Source: an uncultured Lachnospiraceae bacterium
GTDB lineage: Bacteria > Bacillota > Clostridia > Lachnospirales > Lachnospiraceae
Assembly: GCA_910578885.1 (NCBI GenBank)
Contig: CAJTSH010000019.1
Span: 5,758 to 69,757 of the forward strand
Length of the DNA: 64,000 nt
Reading direction: 5' to 3'
Positions 44,875-53,203 of the stretch are shown one piece after another (the first letter of the stretch is position 1; every line of letters starts with the position of its first letter). The notes below the pieces were generated by a model. It saw nothing but the letters and a program-made list of their open reading frames with translations, searched no databases and was not told the origin of the DNA. The position numbers and the translations under genes are program-made.

Positions 44875-45879
44875 CTATCGAATCCTCTCAGGGAATCCTA
44901 CTTTCTTCTGCACCTTCCGCAGCGTCTTCATTGCATAATAATTCGCCTTATCTGCATTTTCCTTAATAATCTCATCAATATACGCCTTATCCTTAGAAAG
45001 CTCCGCAAAACGCTCCTGAACCGGCTTAAGCGCAGATACAACCGACTCGCCGACTGCCAGCTTCAGATCCCCGTATCCGCTGCCATCAAACTCTTTTACC
45101 GCTTCCTCCGATGTCTTACCTGTGCAGGCACAGTAAATATCCAGCAGGTTCTTAATCCCCGGCTGTTCATCCGTATATGCAATTCTAGCCATAGAATCCG
45201 TTACGGCACGTTTGAATTTACGGATAATTGTATCAGGATCATCCATCAGATATACGCTGGCATTCGGATTCTCATCCGACTTTGACATCTTCTTCGCCGG
45301 ATCCTGAAGGCTCATAATCTTCGCTCCGGATTTGCCTACATACGGCTCCGGAATAGTAAACACGTCTCCATAGACTCCGTTAAAACGCTGCGCAATGTCC
45401 CTTGTAATCTCAAGATGCTGCATCTGGTCAATCCCGACCGGAACCACGTCCGCCTGATATAATAAAATATCGGCAGCCATCAGAACCGGATAGGTAAACA
45501 ATCCTGCATTGATATTGTCCGCATGTTTTGCCGCCTTGTCTTTAAACTGGGTCATACGGTTCAACTCGCCCATATAGGTAAAGCAATTTAAAATCCATGA
45601 TAATTCCGCATGTCCCGATACATGCGACTGATAATAAATGCAGTTCTTTTTGGGATCAAGTCCCGCCGCAATGTATAGGGTCAAAAGATTTCTGGCTCTT
45701 TTCCGAAGCTCCGCTGGATCCTGTCTTACCGTAATGGAATGTAAATCTACTACACTGTAAAAGCATTCATATTCATCGCTTAACTTTACCCAGTTCTGCA
45801 AGGCGCCCAAATAATTCCCAATCGTCAGGGTTCCCGTTGCCTGCATCCCGCTAAATAACACTTTCTTTCCGTCAATCAT
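44875..45879 (-). CDS. trpS: Tryptophan--tRNA ligase
   Basis: A 334-residue class I tryptophanyl-tRNA synthetase. The HIGH-like motif is TGTLTIGNYLGALQNW (about 15-30) and the KMSKS loop is PAKKMSKSDENPN near residue 200. It charges tRNA-Trp in the cytoplasm. Its leader shares a 34-nt sequence with gltX of this window, with a hairpin next to the ribosome binding site. No T-box leader is seen. Length is normal. Confidence 0.97.
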   Translation of the reverse strand: MIDGKKVLFSGMQATGTLTIGNYLGALQNWVKLSDEYECFYSVVDLHSITVRQDPAELRKRARNLLTLYIAAGLDPKKNCIYYQSHVSGHAELSWILNCFTYMGELNRMTQFKDKAAKHADNINAGLFTYPVLMAADILLYQADVVPVGIDQMQHLEITRDIAQRFNGVYGDVFTIPEPYVGKSGAKIMSLQDPAKKMSKSDENPNASVYLMDDPDTIIRKFKRAVTDSMARIAYTDEQPGIKNLLDIYCACTGKTSEEAVKEFDGSGYGDLKLAVGESVVSALKPVQERFAELSKDKAYIDEIIKENADKANYYAMKTLRKVQKKVGFPERIR

Positions 45880-45913
45880 TATTTCCTCCTTCTGGCGTGT
45901 TTTTCACGCCATC
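45880..45913 (-). promoter_or_regulatory. trpS leader hairpin element shared with gltX
   Basis: The 34 nt before the trpS start read on the minus strand GATGGCGTG, AAAAA, CACGCC, then AGAAGGAGG. A perfect 6-bp hairpin (GGCGTG/CACGCC) is next to the Shine-Dalgarno sequence. 31 of 34 positions are identical to the 34 nt before gltX (54662-54695). Confidence 0.6.
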
Positions 45914-45931
45914 CATGTAGATTTGGAAGTT

Positions 45932-46492
45932 TCACCTCCAAACTCTTGTCCTCTTTTCCTTCTTGTTTTTCAAAACTTCTCTGCGGATATAGTCAAAGGT
46001 TTCGTCCTCTCCCTGATCCGCCAGCATATGCAAAAGCCGCTCTAACAGCTCCCTTGTCTCCTCATGCAGCATATAGTGGTCTTTCCCATGCTCGTAATAC
46101 AGAAGCGGGCTTTCGTCCGTATATTTATCCTTCTGATAATTCTTAGATGCGCTCATTCGGTCTATGAACATCTCCACTACGTACTTCACCGGCATCTTCA
46201 TACCGGTCATATTTCGCTGTCCATCCAGCCCATAATCAATCCAGTATTCCAGATGATGCTTATTGCGTCCCTTATGATGCAGCCATGCAAGTGAGCAGCC
46301 GTTCTTTTCCCGCTCTGCGTTATTTGGACTTTTATCCCCTTGATAATATCTGCACCCTACCAAAAACTCTACGGGCGAATACTTGGACAGATCATGCAAG
46401 AGCCCTTGCTTATACAGCCCTACCTTAAAACATCCCCGCCTCACCAGACGCTTATGATTTCGAATCGTGCAAAAATGCCCCCACGCTTTCAT
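45932..46492 (-). CDS. DUF5662 family protein
   Basis: A 186-residue protein with the pattern of the DUF5662 family: a HxxxV/H-rich N-terminal part (ICNHKRLVRRGCFKVGLYKQ-like, here TIRNHKRLVRRGCFKVG), HDLSKYSPVEF, a central WLHHKGRNKHHLEYW segment and an HGKDHYMLHEETRELLERLL end. The many His and Asp residues suggest a metal-binding helical bundle, but no activity is established for the family. It lies upstream of trpS in the same direction with 52 bp between, and has a GAGGAGCGG ribosome binding site. Confidence 0.8.
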   Translation of the reverse strand: MKAWGHFCTIRNHKRLVRRGCFKVGLYKQGLLHDLSKYSPVEFLVGCRYYQGDKSPNNAEREKNGCSLAWLHHKGRNKHHLEYWIDYGLDGQRNMTGMKMPVKYVVEMFIDRMSASKNYQKDKYTDESPLLYYEHGKDHYMLHEETRELLERLLHMLADQGEDETFDYIRREVLKNKKEKRTRVWR

Positions 46493-46581
46493 GTACCGCT
46501 CCTCATTTATTCTACTAAAACAAAAATCAATCTTCTATATTTTACCACAATTATACCTATTTAAAATCCATAGATAAACTG

Positions 46582-48495
46582 CTATTTACCGATAAGTATC
46601 CGGATTGACAGCCCGGATATTTCTATCATATCCTGCTTTTCCAGTGTGTGTTCACAGTTAAATGGTTCCTCCAAAGCAGTATCCATCATCATTGTCCAGC
46701 TTTTCCCTCTCGGAAGCTTCGGAATGGCAAGAAATTTTTTACCGTTGTGGAAATTATAAGCAATATAAACGAAATCATTGCTCTTACCCTCTTCTGAATA
46801 GCTGCCGCAGTACAGCATTCCCACAAATTGCCTGCTTGGCTCGAATCCAACCACCCATGCCCGGTCACTGTGGTACGACAAATCCGGATATCCGATTCCC
46901 TGATAGTCGTGCATATACATCGGGTTCTTCATTCGTATAATCGGATGACTGCGCCTGAAATCTAAAAGTTTGCCCACATATTCCACGAACTTCCGATTAT
47001 TCCTTGCCTCCCGCCAGTTAATCCAGCCCGTCTTATTGTCCTGACAATAAGCATTGTTATTGCCGCCTTGAGAATTGCCGAACTCATCACCCGAAGCAAT
47101 CAGCGGGATTCCCTGTGCAAAGCAGACCATTGCCATCGCATTGCGCATCTGCTTCCTGCGCAGAGATTGAATGTACTTCCGTCTTGTCGGTCCTTCTATC
47201 CCATAGTTGCTGCTGAAATTCCAGTCAAGTCCATCCGCATTGTTTTCTCCGTTTTCATAATTGTGCTTCTCACTGTATAAAAATATATCAGCAAGTGTAA
47301 AGCTGTTGTTAATTGCAGCATAATTAACATAATTCAGTATTTTATGCTGCTTTTTCTGTTGATTCGCAAAGTCATAAAGACTCCCATCAATATGGTTCAA
47401 TAGCTTACGAAGCGGATACATATACTCATCATTATACACGTAAAGATGCGGATATGCCGTCTTATCCGCCGTAAGTTCCGGCTCAAACCCTATATAGAAC
47501 AGCTTTGTGCGGCTTAAGATCAAATCCTGAGCCATTGCCTTCACCGGAAGGGAATTTCCCAGCAGATGAAAGCCATCCACATGATAATTCATCACCCAAA
47601 AACGCAGTACGTCTATCATCATATTTTGATTCATTTTATCGTCAAAATAGACTTCCATGATACATTCCATGCGGTTACGGTGAAGCAGCTTAATTAAATC
47701 CTTAAATTCCTTCACTTCATCTCCAAATGCTCCATAGGATGCCTTGGGCGCAAAATAATTCCCCGGAAGATAGCCCCAATAGTTCACTTTCTCCACTTTC
47801 TGTTCTTCCGGCTGCTCCCTTTCTTTCAAATCCTCTTCTGCATCTGCCGCACCTTCTCCCTGCTCCTTATGCACATTCTCCTCATGCTTCTTCCAGGTCA
47901 GATAATCCGGCAGCTTTTGTATCTTTGGAATCACCAATTCCTCAAACTCATAGACCGGCATAAGCTCCACCGTAGTGATTCCCAGCTCCTTCAAATAAGG
48001 AATCTTATCTGCAACAGCCGCAAAAGTCCCCCGTTTTCTGCCCTTAGCGCCGCCGTCCATAGAAAATCCCCGAACGTGCAGTTTATACATCACCATATCT
48101 TCTCCCGGTATCTCCGGCGTACGGTCGCCTTCCCAGTCATACTCTTCTCCCGCAAATCCTCCGCGCACCTGATAGGAATCCTTGCTTCGGGCCGTATCAA
48201 ACCACCGCTCTCTTCCCGCTATCCTAGCTGCATATGGATCTATCATCTCCTCCCCATCTATCTCATAATTATATTGATAGTGTCTGACATCCAGTTTCTC
48301 TACCAGACAGGACCGCAAAGAACCGATGCAGTATTCCTTTGGTACCTCTATCCTTGTTCTATCTCCTGTTTTTCTCCGATATAGCAAAATAGCACAATCC
48401 GCTTCCTTTTTCCCTTCAAATGTAAAGATTGTTCCGGCATTTGTTATCACCGTTCCCATTTTTGCATAATCCCCTTCTCTTATGGCATACTTCAT
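46582..48495 (-). CDS. GlgX/isoamylase-like GH13 homologue, probably inactive
   Basis: A 637-residue protein with the layout of glycogen debranching enzymes: an N-terminal CBM48-like domain (about 1-110), a GH13 barrel (about 120-560) and a C-terminal beta domain. The family tail motifs NGENNADGLDWNFSSNYGIE and QGIPLIASGDEFGNSQGG are well kept. However the four GH13 catalytic regions are altered: region I reads MEVYFDDK in place of DVVYNH, region II reads VDGFHLLGN (nucleophile Asp replaced by Leu312), and region IV reads NNSFTL in place of HDGFTL. The B-domain insertion is also nearly absent. A regulatory or carbohydrate-binding role seems more likely than hydrolysis. Start at 48495 by RBS GGCGG and homologue-like MKYAIREGD. 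Confidence 0.8.
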   Translation of the reverse strand: MKYAIREGDYAKMGTVITNAGTIFTFEGKKEADCAILLYRRKTGDRTRIEVPKEYCIGSLRSCLVEKLDVRHYQYNYEIDGEEMIDPYAARIAGRERWFDTARSKDSYQVRGGFAGEEYDWEGDRTPEIPGEDMVMYKLHVRGFSMDGGAKGRKRGTFAAVADKIPYLKELGITTVELMPVYEFEELVIPKIQKLPDYLTWKKHEENVHKEQGEGAADAEEDLKEREQPEEQKVEKVNYWGYLPGNYFAPKASYGAFGDEVKEFKDLIKLLHRNRMECIMEVYFDDKMNQNMMIDVLRFWVMNYHVDGFHLLGNSLPVKAMAQDLILSRTKLFYIGFEPELTADKTAYPHLYVYNDEYMYPLRKLLNHIDGSLYDFANQQKKQHKILNYVNYAAINNSFTLADIFLYSEKHNYENGENNADGLDWNFSSNYGIEGPTRRKYIQSLRRKQMRNAMAMVCFAQGIPLIASGDEFGNSQGGNNNAYCQDNKTGWINWREARNNRKFVEYVGKLLDFRRSHPIIRMKNPMYMHDYQGIGYPDLSYHSDRAWVVGFEPSRQFVGMLYCGSYSEEGKSNDFVYIAYNFHNGKKFLAIPKLPRGKSWTMMMDTALEEPFNCEHTLEKQDMIEISGLSIRILIGK

Positions 48496-48543
48496 TCTAA
48501 TTCCGCCTCTCTGTATAAGTCTCTCCATATGTCTCCAGATTCT

Positions 48544-48572
48544 ATTATAGATTAAACCGTTTTATTTGTATA
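48544..48572 (-). promoter_or_regulatory. Possible promoter of the GH13-like gene
   Basis: On the minus strand TATACA (plus 48567-48572) and TATAAT (plus 48544-48549) are 17 nt apart, about 50 bp before the gene start. The -35 is poor, so confidence is low. The DNA between this gene and the divergent HD-GYP gene (48573-48689) is AT-rich with poly-T stretches and holds no gene. Confidence 0.4.
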
Positions 48573-48689
48573 GTTAAAATCTTTTTTTCTTTTTCTTATT
48601 TTTTTCTGCCGTTTGTGCTTCTGTTCACGCTCTTCGGCTATTCCAGCGACCCGTTGGTCACAGATATACCTTGTTGGCTTGTATAACTG

Positions 48690-48718
48690 TTGACTTTTTT
48701 TCCCGACGTTTCTATAAT
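48690..48718 (+). promoter_or_regulatory. Sigma-A type promoter of the HD-GYP gene
   Basis: TTGACT at 48690-48695 and TATAAT at 48713-48718 with a 17-nt spacer, near consensus. The coding start follows 46 bp downstream. Confidence 0.8.
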
Positions 48719-48763
48719 GAACTTAGGACAATTTTATGGCATTAGTTTCATGGAGTGAGTATT

Positions 48764-49858
48764 ATGCACACAGTAAAAACTGCTGATTTAAAACCTGGCA
48801 TGGTGACTGCCGTCAATGTCAAAACCAAGGCAGGACAAGTTATCGTTGAAAAAAACAAATTTCTGACACATCAGATGATCGCTCATATTGAATATTATAA
48901 TATCCCCAGCATCAAAGTATTAGACGGCGCTCTCCCTGACGCAACAATTCATGCAATGGTAAATGAGCGGCAGGCATCCGAAAGCTATTTCCAAAAGATT
49001 CGGGAAAGCCATGAGTTTCACGAATTTAAGGACAGTTACGAAAAAAAAGTTAATTTTCTGGAGCATACCTTAAATGATGCAGTCGCAAAAAATCTGCCGC
49101 CGGATGAGGATTCCCTCCTCGAGCAGGCATTAAAATTATTTGCCAAGAATGCAACTACGATTTCTATGTTCGATATGCTGCACAATATGCGCTCTATCAA
49201 TGATTCCACTTACGCCCACAGTATGAACGTGGCGTTGATCGGACGTATGATGGGAATGTGGATGAATTTTGATTCTAAAGCGCTCGACATCTTAACTCTC
49301 GGCGGAATGTTCCACGATATCGGCAAATCCAAAGTACCGGAGGCTATTTTAAACAAACCCGGCAGGTTGACTCCCGACGAGTTTGAGGAAATCAAAAAGC
49401 ATCCCCGCTATGGATATGAAATCTTACGGGACATGCCGCTTGATCCTGCCGTCAAAAAAATCACACTATACCACCATGAGCGCTGCGACGGCAGCGGCTA
49501 CCCTATCGGTCTGTGCAGTGACGAAATTGATGATTTTTCTATTATTATTGCCATTGCGGACGTGTATGACGCCATGACCGCAGATCGTATTTACCGCAGC
49601 GGCATGTGTCCTTTTGAAGCAATTGCAATTTTTGAGCAGGAAGGGTTAAGTAAATACAAACCACAGTATATCCTGACTTTTCTGGAGCGGATTGCAAATA
49701 CATACGTAGGTAACAATGTCCTTTTAAGCAACGGTGTTACCGGTAAAATTGTGTTGATTAACAAACAATTCCTGACTCGTCCTGTAATTCAGATTTCTGA
49801 CGAGGAATTTATAAATCTTGAGAAACACCCTGAAATCTATGTTCAGGCAATTATATAG
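48764..49858 (+). CDS. HD-GYP domain cyclic-di-GMP phosphodiesterase-like protein
   Basis: A 364-residue protein with a DUF3391-like N-terminal region (about 1-110) and an HD-GYP domain (about 140-320). The metal-binding HD pair is His184-Asp185 in GGMFHDIGKSKVP, with HHERCDGSGYPIG carrying GYP at 245-247. HD-GYP enzymes hydrolyse cyclic dinucleotides such as c-di-GMP. The ATG at 48764 follows GGAGTGAG; a GTG three codons upstream is inside that site. It could lower c-di-GMP sensed by the PilZ protein of the motility operon, but this link is an inference. Confidence 0.92.
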   Translation: MHTVKTADLKPGMVTAVNVKTKAGQVIVEKNKFLTHQMIAHIEYYNIPSIKVLDGALPDATIHAMVNERQASESYFQKIRESHEFHEFKDSYEKKVNFLEHTLNDAVAKNLPPDEDSLLEQALKLFAKNATTISMFDMLHNMRSINDSTYAHSMNVALIGRMMGMWMNFDSKALDILTLGGMFHDIGKSKVPEAILNKPGRLTPDEFEEIKKHPRYGYEILRDMPLDPAVKKITLYHHERCDGSGYPIGLCSDEIDDFSIIIAIADVYDAMTADRIYRSGMCPFEAIAIFEQEGLSKYKPQYILTFLERIANTYVGNNVLLSNGVTGKIVLINKQFLTRPVIQISDEEFINLEKHPEIYVQAII

Positions 49859-49871
49859 AAAGAGGTGGCTT

Positions 49872-50183
49872 ATGGGAAACCCAAACGAACTTGATGATGC
49901 AGACGATATCCGTGTAACCTTAAATATGGATGATGGCAATGATATAGAATGCCGGATTCTTACCATTTTTGATGTAGGCGAGCAAGATTACATCGCACTG
50001 CTCCCGCTTGATGAGGACGGAAATGACAACGAAGACGGCGAAGTATTTATCTACCGCTATTTTGAGGATGAGGATGGCGAACCTTCCTTAGACAACATTG
50101 CTTCGGACGAAGAATATGAAACCGTTTCCGACCGTTTCGATGAACTGTTAGATGAAGAGCTGTTTGATTCTTTGGAGAATTAG
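49872..50183 (+). CDS. DUF1292 family protein
   Basis: A 103-residue very acidic protein of the DUF1292 family, a small group of Firmicutes proteins of unknown function (sequence pattern VTLNMDDGNDIECRIL, then EVFIYRYFEDEDGEPSLDNI). It starts 13 bp after the HD-GYP gene behind AAGAGGTGG, so the two are cotranscribed. Nothing more can be said about its role. A strong terminator follows. Confidence 0.85.
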   Translation: MGNPNELDDADDIRVTLNMDDGNDIECRILTIFDVGEQDYIALLPLDEDGNDNEDGEVFIYRYFEDEDGEPSLDNIASDEEYETVSDRFDELLDEELFDSLEN

Positions 50184-50193
50184 ACGCTTACTG

Positions 50194-50240
50194 CGCAGAT
50201 TGGTCAGTCAAAGCTGTTTACTGACTAATCTGCGTATTTT
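50194..50240. terminator. Bidirectional terminator between DUF1292 and helicase genes
   Basis: A 15-bp stem (arms 50194-50208 and 50220-50234 with one G-T type mismatch allowed as wobble) with an 11-nt loop, followed by TATTTTATTT on the plus strand. It sits between the convergent ends of the DUF1292 and UvrD-like genes and can serve both. Confidence 0.85.
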
Positions 50241-52077
50241 ATTTCTCCCCCATCTCCTGTAAAAACCGCGATGGCTCCATTTCATGATTATTCATTGTAT
50301 CCACCCAATATAAATTCAGCCGGCTTTTCGCCCTTGTCATTCCCACATAGAACATACGCCGCTCTTCCTCCACATCCTCTTCTAAGACCGCCTTCTTATA
50401 AGGGATAATGTTTTCATTCACATCAATGATATAGACCTCTTCATATTCCAGTCCCTTCGCACTGTGGAAGGTAGAAAGGGCTACCCGATCCTCCTCCTGC
50501 ATTGCCCGCATTGCCTGCGCCTGCAATTCCTTTCGGTATTCTGCGATATGTTCCTGCCATGAATCATAATCCGGGTATTCCTTTGCCGCTTCCTGCAGCT
50601 CCTCTAGGATTTCAAATAATTCCTCCTGCCGAATCTGTCGGTAATCGGCATACTCTTTTAAATAATCGTCATATCCGATTCCCCGCCGGATATAGTTGAT
50701 TGCCGCATAACATGCCATGTTCTTTAACATCTTACAGTCGTAAGCAAGCCGGTCGATCCGCTCCGCGATCCACTCTTGGTCGTTCTTCGAATAATAGTCC
50801 GCCCACACGTCAAATGCCACCGTCTTTTCTTCCAGGCTATCTCTTCCGATATAGCGTTTCGGGCGGTTCATAATCTGCAAAAAATCCGCCCGCTGCCGGC
50901 TTCCCTGAGCAATCCGCATATAGGCAAAGATATCTCTTGCAATCCAATGGTCATAGATATCCGGAACCTTATCCCGCGTCTTAAACGGAATATTATATTC
51001 TAAAAGCTGCTCCATCAAAAGACGCGGCTGTGTATTTGTCCGAAACAATACCGCCGTCTGAGAATATCTCCCGCCTTCTGCCACAAATCTGCGGATACCT
51101 TCAATGACGGCAAGATTTTCTTCTCTCTGGTTTTTAAACTTCTTGACAAATACGGCATGCTCCGTTTCCCGCACCGACACGATTTTTTTTGTAAACCGCA
51201 GCTTATTATTGGCTATGACACGCCCGGATTTTTCTACAATATCAGCCGCACACCGATAATTTATCTCCAGCACGATATGCGCCGCCTTCGGATAGTCCTT
51301 TGCAAATGCCTGCATTACCTGAGGCGCCGCCCCGCGGAAACGGTAAATGGACTGGTCGTCATCCCCCACCGCAAACAGATTCTGCTTCGGCTCTGCCATC
51401 ATTTTTACAATTTCATACTGTAATCTGCTGACATCCTGATATTCATCTACCAGAATAAACGGAAAACGTTTCTGCCAAAGGGCAAGGATATCCTTACGCT
51501 CCCGGAAAAGCTCATAGGTATAGACCAGCATATCGTCAAAATCAATCAGCCTGTGCCGGCGCAAAGTATCCTGATACTGTCTATAAATTCTGCGAAAGGT
51601 GTCCGCCGGACAATTACCGGAATAATAATGCTCAATTTCCACCTGAGAATTTTTGACCATGCTGATTTCTCCAAGCAAAAGCCCGATGTACTCATTTTCG
51701 TCCTCATAATCCAGATGAAATTTTCGTACCATATCCCGCAGAATCAGAAATTTCTGCTCTTCCCGAAGGATATTCTCTGCGGTATAGTGATAAGCATGCT
51801 TTAAAATAGTAAAAAAGATGGCATGAAAGGTTCCGAACGTCACAGGCGTACTTCTTTGCCCCATGAGCTTTAGGAAACGCCCCTTCATCTCCATTGCCGC
51901 AGCCTTTGTAAATGTCACCACAAGTATATCAGACGGTTTCACCTTATATTTTTCAATTAAATTCTTCGTTCTTCGGGTAATGACAAGAGTTTTCCCAGAA
52001 CCCGGTCCTGCCAGTGTCAGGCAAGGACCGGTAAAATGATTGATTGCTGTGAGTTGTCCTTCGTTAAATTGTTTCAT
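50239..52077 (-). CDS. UvrD/Rep-family ATP-dependent DNA helicase
   Basis: A 612-residue superfamily 1A helicase. Motif I is GPGSGKTLVITRR (about 24-36), motif II VDEYQDVSRLQYE, motif III GDDDQSIYRFRGA, motif IV near FRTNTQPR, motif V/VI VALSTFHSAKGLEYE and RRMFYVGMTRAKSRL. It is shorter than PcrA (about 720-740 residues), mainly by lacking the C-terminal extension, so it is a PcrA-like paralogue and may not be the main PcrA. A role in repair or recombination is likely. It lies downstream of the NYN gene. Confidence 0.88.
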   Translation of the reverse strand: MKQFNEGQLTAINHFTGPCLTLAGPGSGKTLVITRRTKNLIEKYKVKPSDILVVTFTKAAAMEMKGRFLKLMGQRSTPVTFGTFHAIFFTILKHAYHYTAENILREEQKFLILRDMVRKFHLDYEDENEYIGLLLGEISMVKNSQVEIEHYYSGNCPADTFRRIYRQYQDTLRRHRLIDFDDMLVYTYELFRERKDILALWQKRFPFILVDEYQDVSRLQYEIVKMMAEPKQNLFAVGDDDQSIYRFRGAAPQVMQAFAKDYPKAAHIVLEINYRCAADIVEKSGRVIANNKLRFTKKIVSVRETEHAVFVKKFKNQREENLAVIEGIRRFVAEGGRYSQTAVLFRTNTQPRLLMEQLLEYNIPFKTRDKVPDIYDHWIARDIFAYMRIAQGSRQRADFLQIMNRPKRYIGRDSLEEKTVAFDVWADYYSKNDQEWIAERIDRLAYDCKMLKNMACYAAINYIRRGIGYDDYLKEYADYRQIRQEELFEILEELQEAAKEYPDYDSWQEHIAEYRKELQAQAMRAMQEEDRVALSTFHSAKGLEYEEVYIIDVNENIIPYKKAVLEEDVEEERRMFYVGMTRAKSRLNLYWVDTMNNHEMEPSRFLQEMGEK

Positions 52078-52115
52078 TTCTTATCCATTTCTGCTAAATT
52101 GTCTCTGCGTACATT

Positions 52116-53069
52116 CTATTTTTTCAGCTTTACCGTATTGGCATTCACACTTAAGCCATGAATACTGCGCAGGAATTTGGACATTGCCTTATAACCGTAA
52201 TTGCTCACTTCAAATCCTCGGTGCTTCCGTTTCAGTTCCTCATGAATGATGGAAAGATTATCAATCGTTCCTCCATTTTTCCAAATCATGTCAAAAATTT
52301 CTGCTTCTATTTCCTGTCTGCTGACCTGTGTCTGTTCCTTTTCAAGGTAAGAGTGGTTGCTGTCTTTCTTTACCCGGAAATGCTTCATCTCTTCATTCAA
52401 AAATACACTCAGCTTGGAATATCCATAGTTTCTGGCGTCAAAATCCGTAAACTTCTCCGCCAGACGGTTCCCCACATATCCCAAATCCAAAACTCCGCTT
52501 CCCTGCTCATTGAACATCATATTGATGGTCTTTTCCACCTCTTCGATACTGGTTACATTGTCCATATCCAGACTCTGCGCTAAAAGCTCCGGTGAACCTG
52601 ACAGTTCCTTTTCCGTCTCTCCCACCAGATTCAAAAGGACGAACTTATTACAAGCCTTTTTCAATGCCTGAGGCGTCTTGGATTCTCCCATTCCCAGTAC
52701 ATATTTCTGCTCTTCCCGAAGCCGCATGGCAAGCCTTGTGAAATCGCTGTCACTGGTCACTAGGCAAAATCCATCTACTTTGTCCTTATAAAGCAAATCC
52801 ATTGCATCAATTACCATTGCCATATCGGTTGCATTCTTTCCGGTGGTATAATCAAACTGCTGAATCGGCATAATGGAATAGTCCAAAAGCTTCTTCTCCG
52901 TCCAATCCGAGCCTTTCGACCAGTTTCCATAGATACGCCGGCAGGACGCATATCCATATTTATCCAGTTCGTCAAAAATAACCTGCGCATATTTTGCACT
53001 GACATTATCCGCATCAATCAAAACTGCAAATTGTTTTTTTTCTTCTACGGTTCCTGTTTCTTTCCCCAT
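52116..53069 (-). CDS. NYN domain (LabA/PIN-like nuclease) with OST-HTH domain
   Basis: A 317-residue protein with an N-terminal NYN/PIN-like nuclease fold (about 12-165) and a C-terminal OST-HTH/LOTUS domain (about 245-310). The acidic active-site residues are seen in FAVLIDADNVS, NATDMAMVIDAMDLL and GFCLVTSDSDFTRLAMRL. OST-HTH domains bind RNA. LabA-like proteins of this type are widespread in bacteria, and an RNA-processing role is likely but not known for this one. It begins behind GAGAGGG and precedes the helicase gene on the same strand. Confidence 0.88.
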   Translation of the reverse strand: MGKETGTVEEKKQFAVLIDADNVSAKYAQVIFDELDKYGYASCRRIYGNWSKGSDWTEKKLLDYSIMPIQQFDYTTGKNATDMAMVIDAMDLLYKDKVDGFCLVTSDSDFTRLAMRLREEQKYVLGMGESKTPQALKKACNKFVLLNLVGETEKELSGSPELLAQSLDMDNVTSIEEVEKTINMMFNEQGSGVLDLGYVGNRLAEKFTDFDARNYGYSKLSVFLNEEMKHFRVKKDSNHSYLEKEQTQVSRQEIEAEIFDMIWKNGGTIDNLSIIHEELKRKHRGFEVSNYGYKAMSKFLRSIHGLSVNANTVKLKK

Positions 53070-53170
53070 GCTTTTCCCTCTCTATACTTCTTCAATCGGG
53101 CAGGGAAGATTTCTTCCCCTGCTCGCCGTGCGAGACCGCTGCTGATTTCTCTGTGCGCCCCTGTGCATAT

Positions 53171-53200
53171 AAAAGTGCAGACAACCTTGCCTGCACCTTT
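53171..53200 (-). terminator. Rho-independent terminator of gltX
   Basis: On the minus strand AAAGGTGCAG and CTGCACTTTT form a stem with a 10-nt loop right after the gltX stop, ending in TTTT. The remaining gap to the next gene (53070-53170) shows no gene. Confidence 0.75.
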
Positions 53201-53203
53201 ATC

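Noticed and set aside
45880..45931. T-box leader upstream of trpS
   Set aside because: Only about 50 bases lie before trpS, with no T-box sequence or specifier stem; the hairpin element is too small.
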